Assembly: GCF_003545815.1 (NCBI RefSeq)
Contig: NZ_PDUW01000001.1
Coordinates: forward strand, 248,001-312,000
Length of the DNA stretch: 64,000 nucleotides
From: Pusillimonas caeni
Lineage (GTDB): Bacteria; Pseudomonadota; Gammaproteobacteria; Burkholderiales; Burkholderiaceae_B
Direction of reading: 5' to 3'
The notes under the pieces were generated by a model that had not been told where the DNA came from, did not search any database, and was given only the letters and a program-made list of their open reading frames with translations. The translations under genes and the position numbers were made by a program. This document shows, one piece after another, positions 58,720-64,000 of the stretch. Positions within the stretch are counted from its first letter, which is position 1. Every line of letters begins with the position of its first letter.

Positions 58720-60711
58720 TCAGAAGTCCATGGTCAGGCCCGCATAATAGCGGCGGCCGTCCAGGTGCTTGCCGTACAGTTCGCTTTCGATCTGCTTGTC
58801 GAATACGTTGTAGATGCCGACGAAACCGCTGACGTGGCGGTTGAAGCGGTAGGTGGCGCCCAGGTCGACTAGGGTGTACGAGGGCAGGCGATCGTCGCCG
58901 CCGTCGATGGTGTCGCTCTTGAACTTCAACTTGCCCCACACGCCCAGCTGGCTCGAAGCCGTCCAGTTCAGGCCCAGATTGAACATGTGGCGCGGCGTAT
59001 TGTTCAAAGGCTTGCCGACGTCGTCGCCGCTCTTGATCTCGCTGTCCGAATAAGTGTAGTTGGCGGTCAGGCGGACGTCGCCCAGGGGTATGCCGAAGCT
59101 GGCCTCGATGCCCTGCAGGACGGCTGAATCCAGGTTGATGTACTGCTGGATGCTGTAGCGGGTCTCTCCGTTATACGTGCAGCTCGGCGGGTCGCCGGCC
59201 GGCGTGTTGCACACGTAGTGCTTGTCAATCTTGTCCTTGAAGCGGGTGTGATAGGCCATGAGGCCGAAGTCCATGTCGTCGGGCGTGGACCACGCGAAGC
59301 CCAGCTCGTAGTTGGTGCTTTTCTCGGGCTGAAGATCGTTGTTGCCCATGTCCCACGAGCGCCCGCGGCCGGCCTGCTCGACGATGTTGTCGTCGGCCTG
59401 CTTGAGCGTAGGCGTCTTGAAGCCGCCGCTGACGCCGCCCTTCAGCACCAGGTCGTCGTTCACGTGATACACGCCGTAGATCCGGGGTGTGAAGTGATTG
59501 CCGTAGTGTTCGTTCTTGTCGAACCGGATGCCGCCGGTCAGGGCGAAATTGTCGGTCAGGTAGTATTCGTCCTCGGCGAACAAGGCGGCCTGCCAGCGCG
59601 ACAGGTTCAGCGTCTTGGAACCGGGGAAGCGGCTTGCATCGTGCAGGGTTTCTTCTTTCTTGTACTCCGCGCCCAGCGAAAGAATGTGCGAGGCGAACGG
59701 AATTACCGACTTGGTGTTGAAGATGGTGGACTTGTATTCGGACTCGTTGGTGCTGTTGGTGATGTTGACGTCTTCGCTCAGCACATAGGTCTTGGTGCTG
59801 GCGTTGTCGCCCCATTTCCAGTCGTGCGTCAGGCCGTAGTACACCCGCTTGTTGTCCATGTCCATGGGGCCGCCGGACTTCTCGGTGCGCAGGTTGTCGG
59901 TGGTGGTGATGCCGCCGTCGAACTGCAGGCTGTGCTTGTCCGTCAGGATCCAGTCCAGCCTGGCATTGTTGGACGTGATGCGTTGTTTGGCATAGCCTGC
60001 CTCGATCTCGTCCTCCTGGCGCCGATACTGCGATCCGTACAGCGTCAGCCCCAGCCGTTTCTCGATGAGAGGGCCGCTCAAGTAGTACCGGCCCTGGTAG
60101 GCATTGCCTGCATCGGAATGCTCCTGCAGCGTCGCGTCCAGGGTGACGCTGCCCGTCCAGGAGTCCGAGACCTTCTTGGTGATGACGTTGATCACGCCGC
60201 CCAGGGCGCTGGAGCCGTACAGCGACGACATCGGTCCCCGAATCACCTCGATGCGTTCGATGGCCGACATGGGGGGCAGCCAATTGACCTGGGCGCCGCC
60301 GCCAAAACCGTTGTAGTAGGCCTCGGACGAAGAACCCAGCGGCTTGCCGTCCACCAGGAACAGCACATACGACTCGCCCATGCCTCGTATGTTGACCTGC
60401 GTGCTCTCGAGCTTGCCGCCCGCCCCGCCTTCGATGGACACGCCCGGCACGTCCTGCAGGGCGTCGGTGATGTTGCGGTAGGCCTTGCCTTCGAGCTCTT
60501 CCTTGGGAATGACGGTGATCGTGGCCGGCGCATCGGCGATCATCTGCTCGAAGCCCGCGGCGGTCACCACGACATTGGGCAGGACGGTAACTTCTTCACC
60601 CGCGGCTGGGCCGGGCAGCGCCAGAGCGGCCAGTGCGGCCGTAGTGGCGCATACAAGACGATGGCGCCTGGGCAGCCCGGCTGCGGCGCGGATCGATCGA
60701 TGGACAAGCAT
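58720..60711 (-). CDS. TonB-dependent outer-membrane receptor (FepA/CirA-like)
   Basis: 663 residues with a signal peptide (AALAALALPGPAAGEE). A TonB-box-like VVVTAAGFEQ follows (about 48-57), then the plug domain (TITVIPKEELEGKAYRNITDALQDVPG, MGESYVLFLVDGKPLG, IERIEVIRGPMSSLYGSSALGGVINVITK) and a barrel ending in YYAGLTMDF. It has no STN domain. Ferric siderophore or catecholate uptake is likely. A Fur-box-like site lies upstream (60762-60785), and the terminator is at 58525-58566. Confidence 0.88.
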   Translation of the reverse strand: MLVHRSIRAAAGLPRRHRLVCATTAALAALALPGPAAGEEVTVLPNVVVTAAGFEQMIADAPATITVIPKEELEGKAYRNITDALQDVPGVSIEGGAGGKLESTQVNIRGMGESYVLFLVDGKPLGSSSEAYYNGFGGGAQVNWLPPMSAIERIEVIRGPMSSLYGSSALGGVINVITKKVSDSWTGSVTLDATLQEHSDAGNAYQGRYYLSGPLIEKRLGLTLYGSQYRRQEDEIEAGYAKQRITSNNARLDWILTDKHSLQFDGGITTTDNLRTEKSGGPMDMDNKRVYYGLTHDWKWGDNASTKTYVLSEDVNITNSTNESEYKSTIFNTKSVIPFASHILSLGAEYKKEETLHDASRFPGSKTLNLSRWQAALFAEDEYYLTDNFALTGGIRFDKNEHYGNHFTPRIYGVYHVNDDLVLKGGVSGGFKTPTLKQADDNIVEQAGRGRSWDMGNNDLQPEKSTNYELGFAWSTPDDMDFGLMAYHTRFKDKIDKHYVCNTPAGDPPSCTYNGETRYSIQQYINLDSAVLQGIEASFGIPLGDVRLTANYTYSDSEIKSGDDVGKPLNNTPRHMFNLGLNWTASSQLGVWGKLKFKSDTIDGGDDRLPSYTLVDLGATYRFNRHVSGFVGIYNVFDKQIESELYGKHLDGRRYYAGLTMDF

Positions 60712-60761
60712 GATTCCCCTCTATTTCTGAACGTGTTGAACCTGACAAAATAAAACAATAC

Positions 60762-60785
60762 AAATGCGAATCAGTCTTATTATTT
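60762..60785. promoter_or_regulatory. Fur-box-like site upstream of the second TonB receptor
   Basis: AAATGCGAATCAGTCTTATT, read on the other strand as AATAAGACTGATTCGCATTT, resembles Bordetella/Burkholderia Fur sites (alternating AATGCGAAT/ATTCGCATT halves). It lies 51-74 bases before the receptor start, in an AT-rich gap (60712-60899). Iron-dependent repression is likely. Confidence 0.6.
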
Positions 60786-60899
60786 GTTGAAACCAGGCGA
60801 TTTTAAGGAGGGACTCTGACCGAAGTCTGACGAGCAATTGGGAAGCGGTGATGGGTTCATCCCGCGCGGCATCCGCCGCGAGGCGGGAAGAAATATGAA

Positions 60900-62216
60900 T
60901 CAGTCGCGCGCGAAGCTCAGGCGGACCACGCAGGGATGCGCACTGACGAAACGCACATCGCCGCCCGCGTTGCGCATGACGCGGCGCACGATGGCCAGGC
61001 CCAGGCCGGAGCCCGCGCTGCCCTGCCTGCCTTTGCGAAAACGGCGGAACATCTCGTCCTGGAACTCGAGCGGAATGCCTTCGCCCTCATCGGAAACGTC
61101 CAGCGCGGCAACGCCGTTCCCGGCGTGTGTCAGATGCACCCGGACCACCCCTCGGCCATGGAACAGCGCGTTCTCCAGCACATTGCGGACGGCCTCGCGC
61201 AAGGTGTCCGGATCGCCTTTGACCCAGACGTCTTCCGTGTCGATGAGGGCCTCCACGGCCCGGCCGCGATCCTCGAACAAGGGCAGCAGCCCCGCCACCG
61301 CTTCACGCGCCACGCGCGGCAAATGGGCGCGGTGGGCGTCCGGCACGGCGCGCGCATCGCCCCGATCCGCGCGGGCCAGCAGCAACAGCTGATTCACGAG
61401 CTTGCAGGCTTGCGAGACGTCGCCCTCGATGGCCGGCCAATCGGCCTGCCCGTCGCGGCGGCATTTCTGCAGCCGCAGGCTCAGCACCGTCAACGGGGTG
61501 CGCAGCTCGTGGGCGGCATCGGCGACGATGTGCTGTTCGTATTCATAGGCCTGGGACAGGCGCTCCAGCCCGTCGTTGGCCGCCTTGGCCAGCGGAACGA
61601 TTTCATGCGGCAGCTTGTCCAGCGGAATGCGGCGGCCGGGCTCATGCGGCCCGATGTCCGCGGCCAGACGGGCGGCCTGCCTGACGGGACGCAAGGTCCA
61701 ATGCAGCAGGCCCAGCACCGATGCCAGGCCCAGCAGGCAGAAAGGCAGCAGCACGATCAGCCCCTGCAGCACCCGGGTATGCAGGAAGTCTTCGATCATC
61801 CGGCTTTCGAGACGGTCTTCCTTGGCGACCATGAGTGTGGAGCCATCGGCGAGATGGACCGGCACGCTGATGACGCGGCCGCTGTTCATGGCCCAGCGAA
61901 AGCTGCTTGCTTCTTCCGCGAAGGTGCCGCCCCTGAGGCGGCGCGGACGGTCGAGATTGTCCGAAAGCCACAGCACCTTGCCGTCCGGATCGTACAGCGT
62001 GTAGGAAAGCTCTCCGCCCGCATGCCGCAGGGGCAACCGGCTGAAATCGCTTTGCATGGTCAGGCCCGCGGCCATTTCCTGCGCATGGATGTAGGCCATG
62101 CCCCGGCGCAGCTGGTCGCGCGTGTCGAACAGGTGGTAGGCCAGCACGCCGAAGCCCAGCAGGAAGGCGGCCAGCAGCGACACCAGCACCCGGCAACGGA
62201 GGCTATGGGCGCACAT
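60900..62216 (-). CDS. sensor histidine kinase, OmpR-group partner
   Basis: 438 residues from ATG 62216, inside the end of the regulator gene (14-base overlap); an ATG at 62237 adds seven residues. Two membrane segments (about 8-28 and 152-173) flank a periplasmic sensor of about 120 residues, then a HAMP-like linker and the H-box AHELRT with H236. The N, G1, F and G2 regions follow: VRNVLENAL, DEGEGIP, FRRF, GSGLGLAIVRR. It senses an envelope signal and phosphorylates the regulator at 62203. Located between iron genes, so a metal signal is plausible but unproven. Confidence 0.87.
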   Translation of the reverse strand: MCAHSLRCRVLVSLLAAFLLGFGVLAYHLFDTRDQLRRGMAYIHAQEMAAGLTMQSDFSRLPLRHAGGELSYTLYDPDGKVLWLSDNLDRPRRLRGGTFAEEASSFRWAMNSGRVISVPVHLADGSTLMVAKEDRLESRMIEDFLHTRVLQGLIVLLPFCLLGLASVLGLLHWTLRPVRQAARLAADIGPHEPGRRIPLDKLPHEIVPLAKAANDGLERLSQAYEYEQHIVADAAHELRTPLTVLSLRLQKCRRDGQADWPAIEGDVSQACKLVNQLLLLARADRGDARAVPDAHRAHLPRVAREAVAGLLPLFEDRGRAVEALIDTEDVWVKGDPDTLREAVRNVLENALFHGRGVVRVHLTHAGNGVAALDVSDEGEGIPLEFQDEMFRRFRKGRQGSAGSGLGLAIVRRVMRNAGGDVRFVSAHPCVVRLSFARD

Positions 62217-62895
62217 GCTGCCCCGCGCCGGCGACAAGGCGATATCCCAGGCCCCGCACGGTATCTATGCGCACGCTGGCGCCCGCCGCCTCGAGCTTGC
62301 GCCGCAAGCGGGAGATCAACGCCTCGATGGCGTTGAGCGTGACGCCCTCGCTGTGCGCGTACAGGCGCTCTTCCAGTACATCCTTGATCACCAGGCGGGG
62401 GGCCGAGCGCAGCAATTCTTCGAGCAGCATGGCTTCGCGGCGCGGCAGGTGCAGCACCCGGCCCGCGATGGTGGCGTGGCGCGATTCGGGCTCGTACGAC
62501 AGATTGCCCTGGACCAGCGCAATGAAGCCGTGGGCCGAGCGCCGCAGCACGGCGCGAATGCGCGCCTCGAGCTCGGCCACGTCCACCGGTTTGAGCACAT
62601 AGTCGTCGGCGCCGGCATTCAAGCCGGCGATCCTGCTTTCCAGCGCGTCGCGAGCCGTCAGCACGATGCAGGGCACCGGTCCGTTGCGGCTGGCGTTGCG
62701 GGCGGACAGCACCTCGATGCCGTCCATGTCGGGCAGGCCCATGTCCAGGACCACCGCGTCGTAGCGGGTCACCTCCATGGCGTCCAGGGCCTGCCGGCCG
62801 GTGCTTGCCTGGTCCACGACGAAACCGCAACGCTCCATGTGCTCGCCCAGCAGGCCCCTCAGTGGGCCATGGTCATCGACTATCAGAAGTTTCAT
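62203..62895 (-). CDS. OmpR-family response regulator
   Basis: 230 residues. The receiver domain has the acidic pair D7/D8 and phospho-acceptor D51 (VVLDMGLPDMDG). The C-terminal winged helix is of OmpR/PhoB type (VLHLPRREAMLLEELL, then EALISRLRRKLEAAGASVRIDTVRGLGYRL). The kinase gene follows with an overlapping start. The divergent DUF3649-like gene begins about 60-100 bases away, so this regulator may control it. Confidence 0.9.
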   Translation of the reverse strand: MKLLIVDDHGPLRGLLGEHMERCGFVVDQASTGRQALDAMEVTRYDAVVLDMGLPDMDGIEVLSARNASRNGPVPCIVLTARDALESRIAGLNAGADDYVLKPVDVAELEARIRAVLRRSAHGFIALVQGNLSYEPESRHATIAGRVLHLPRREAMLLEELLRSAPRLVIKDVLEERLYAHSEGVTLNAIEALISRLRRKLEAAGASVRIDTVRGLGYRLVAGAGQHVRP

Positions 62896-62966
62896 GCGTT
62901 CAAGCGGTGTCGGCGCGTCACGTCAGACAGCCATCAGCAAAAAAGGGCATTATATGCGCGAAAATG

Positions 62967-62990
62967 AAATTGATAGGCGTTCGCATTTAA
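62967..62990 (+). promoter_or_regulatory. weak Fur-box-like tract near the DUF3649-like start
   Basis: AAATTGATAGGCGTTCGCAT has a TTCGCATT half-site like the one near 60762, but the other half is poor. It lies between two possible starts (62954, with AAAGGG upstream, and 62993). If it is a real Fur site, the second start is the true one. Confidence 0.3.
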
Positions 62991-62992
62991 TC

Positions 62993-63310
62993 ATGAGTAA
63001 AAAGAAATCTTCCGGCTCGGTACGCAAGCTGTCGCCCGCCGGGCACCGCTGGAACGTGGCGTCGCGCACCGTGCTCGCCGTGGCGGGCGGTTACGCCATT
63101 GCGGCCATGGCCACGGCCAGCCTCAGCCTGGCGCTGCCCTTGCCGCGCGCCCAGGCGGTCATGGCCGCCACCCTGTTTTCGTTCGCCCTGTATTGCGCGC
63201 TGATCATCTGGGCCTACAGCGCGGGAACGGCGCGCCGGGCCTGGTTCGTCTCGGCCCTGCTGGCCGCCCTGCCGGCCGGGCACCTGGCCATGAGGTGGGC
63301 GACGACATGA
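62993..63310 (+). CDS. small membrane protein, DUF3649-like
   Basis: 105 residues from ATG 62993, which matches the length before the first membrane segment in the homologue at 50431-50760; an ATG at 62954 with AAAGGG 6 bases upstream is an alternative that adds 13 residues. Three membrane segments follow (VLAVAGGYAIAAMATASLSLA, LFSFALYCALIIWAY, WFVSALLAALPAGHLA). Its stop overlaps the PepSY start (ATGA at 63307-63310). It is an accessory of an iron-uptake unit that continues beyond the window. Confidence 0.72.
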   Translation: MSKKKSSGSVRKLSPAGHRWNVASRTVLAVAGGYAIAAMATASLSLALPLPRAQAVMAATLFSFALYCALIIWAYSAGTARRAWFVSALLAALPAGHLAMRWATT

Positions 63311-64000
63311 ACGGACTCGGATTCCGCCAGGCCAATTCCTGGCTGCACACATGGTCGGGCCTGCTGCTGGGCTGGCTGCTGTACGCAATCTTCGTCACCG
63401 GCGCGCTGAGCTTTTTCCGCGACGAGATCAGTTTCTGGATGCAGCCCACGCAACATGCCTCGGTGGCTCATGCCGATGCGCCGCAGCGCGCCGTCGACGC
63501 CATGCAGGCCATGGCGCCGGACGCGTCCCTGTGGTCCATCACCCTGCCGGGCCCGCGCAACCCCACCACCCAGGTGCGCTGGTTCGAACAGGGCGAGCGC
63601 CGCAGCAAGTTCGGCGGGCAGAGCGTCGTGCTGGACGGCACCACGGCCCAGCCCCTGCAGGTGCGCGAATCGCGCGGCGGCGACTTTCTATACCGCTTTC
63701 ATTTCGAGCTGTACGGCATGCCGCGCCTGGCGGCGCGCTGGATCGTCGGCATCGCCACCATGATGATGCTGGTGGCGATCATCAGCGGCGTCATCACGCA
63801 CAAGAAGATATTCGTCGACTTCTTCACCTTCCGGCCGCGCAAGGGACAGCGCTCGTGGATGGACGTCCACAACGCTTTGGCCGTGCTGGCCCTGCCCTTT
63901 CATTTCATGATCACCTACAGCGGCCTGTTGCTGCTGATGTTCATGCTGATGCCATGGGGAGTCGATGGCGCGTACGGCGGCGACAGGCAGGCCTTCTTCT
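63307..64000 (+). CDS. PepSY-associated membrane protein (3' end cut by window edge)
   Basis: 231 residues are visible, starting at the ATGA overlap with the DUF3649-like gene. It shares WLHTWSGLLLGWLLYAIFVTG, the PepSY-like periplasmic part and ISGVITHKKIFVDFFTFR with the protein at 50757-52388. The frame is open at base 64000. A second copy of this gene pair suggests a second siderophore system to the right of the window. Confidence 0.8.
   Translation, partial: MNGLGFRQANSWLHTWSGLLLGWLLYAIFVTGALSFFRDEISFWMQPTQHASVAHADAPQRAVDAMQAMAPDASLWSITLPGPRNPTTQVRWFEQGERRSKFGGQSVVLDGTTAQPLQVRESRGGDFLYRFHFELYGMPRLAARWIVGIATMMMLVAIISGVITHKKIFVDFFTFRPRKGQRSWMDVHNALAVLALPFHFMITYSGLLLLMFMLMPWGVDGAYGGDRQAFF

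Noticed and set aside
59218-60753. 511-codon open frame antisense to the TonB receptor at 58720-60711
   Set aside because: Shadow frame; the receptor has clear signal, plug and barrel motifs on the other strand.
1-64000. Insertion sequences, integrase or attachment repeats around the low-GC segment
   Set aside because: No transposase-like frame and no paired terminal or target repeats were seen at 4535 or near 10550, so it is listed only as a composition block.
1-64000. tRNA or rRNA genes and CRISPR repeats
   Set aside because: No cloverleaf-like or regularly spaced repeat was found in the gaps, which are all short and accounted for.

Overview
The window looks like chromosomal DNA of a high-GC betaproteobacterium, most likely Alcaligenaceae (Bordetella/Achromobacter/Pusillimonas type). 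The signs are many orphan periplasmic binding proteins, TRAP and Liv-type uptake systems, GntR-FCD regulators, and FecI/FecR with a TonB receptor followed by PepSY, DUF3649 and DUF3325 genes. This placement is inference from gene content and style; no marker gene is present. No tRNA, rRNA, CRISPR array, insertion sequence or phage gene was seen.

Layout. (1) 1-4487: aromatic module A on the plus strand: a ring-hydroxylating dioxygenase (alpha cut by the window edge, beta), a LigB-type extradiol dioxygenase with a LigA-like partner, a convergent GntR regulator, an SDR with an altered active site and a C-C-bond hydrolase. (2) 4535-about 10550: a lower-GC segment with a VanA/dicamba-type Rieske oxygenase, a ribose-type ABC importer (binding protein, permease, ATPase) and most of an amidohydrolase. 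(3) 9440-13985: amidohydrolase, alpha/beta hydrolase and RidA (minus), then GntR and a fumarylacetoacetate-hydrolase-family enzyme (plus). (4) 14022-18634: Baeyer-Villiger monooxygenase 1 with a DctPQM TRAP importer. (5) 18848-25845: glycosyltransferase; hsp20 and groES-groEL with sigma-32-like promoters (groEL has a one-base frameshift at its start); a four-gene group with two DUF3617-like proteins and an SPFH protein. (6) 25941-29531: Baeyer-Villiger monooxygenase 2, a Liv-type binding protein and MarR, with two operator-like palindromes over a strong promoter. (7) 29614-36980: an SLC13/RCK transporter, TetR and a complete Liv ABC importer. (8) 37178-47399: aromatic module B, about 9 kb on the minus strand, facing a TetR gene: hydrolase, LigA, LigB, Rieske ferredoxin, dioxygenase alpha and beta, cis-diol dehydrogenase, nitronate-monooxygenase-like protein, binding protein and feruloyl-CoA-synthetase-like ligase. 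A VOC protein gene follows the regulator. (9) 47476-64000: spermidine-synthase-like protein, Na/Pi transporter, an iron-uptake operon (FecI, FecR, TonB receptor, PepSY, DUF3649, DUF3325), a cytochrome c peroxidase remnant, an MFS transporter, a second TonB receptor, a two-component system, and a second DUF3649-PepSY pair cut by the right edge.

How they fit. Modules A and B carry the same enzyme set: ring dihydroxylation, LigAB-type meta cleavage and hydrolysis of the cleavage product. Two near-identical Baeyer-Villiger enzymes, each beside its own uptake protein, could supply esters from ketones, and four uptake systems plus two orphan binding proteins surround them. The simplest reading is a catabolic supercluster for aromatic or alicyclic ketone/acid compounds whose substrate cannot be read from sequence. 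The right third is iron acquisition with Fur-box-like sites. No ferredoxin reductase for the dioxygenases lies in the window.
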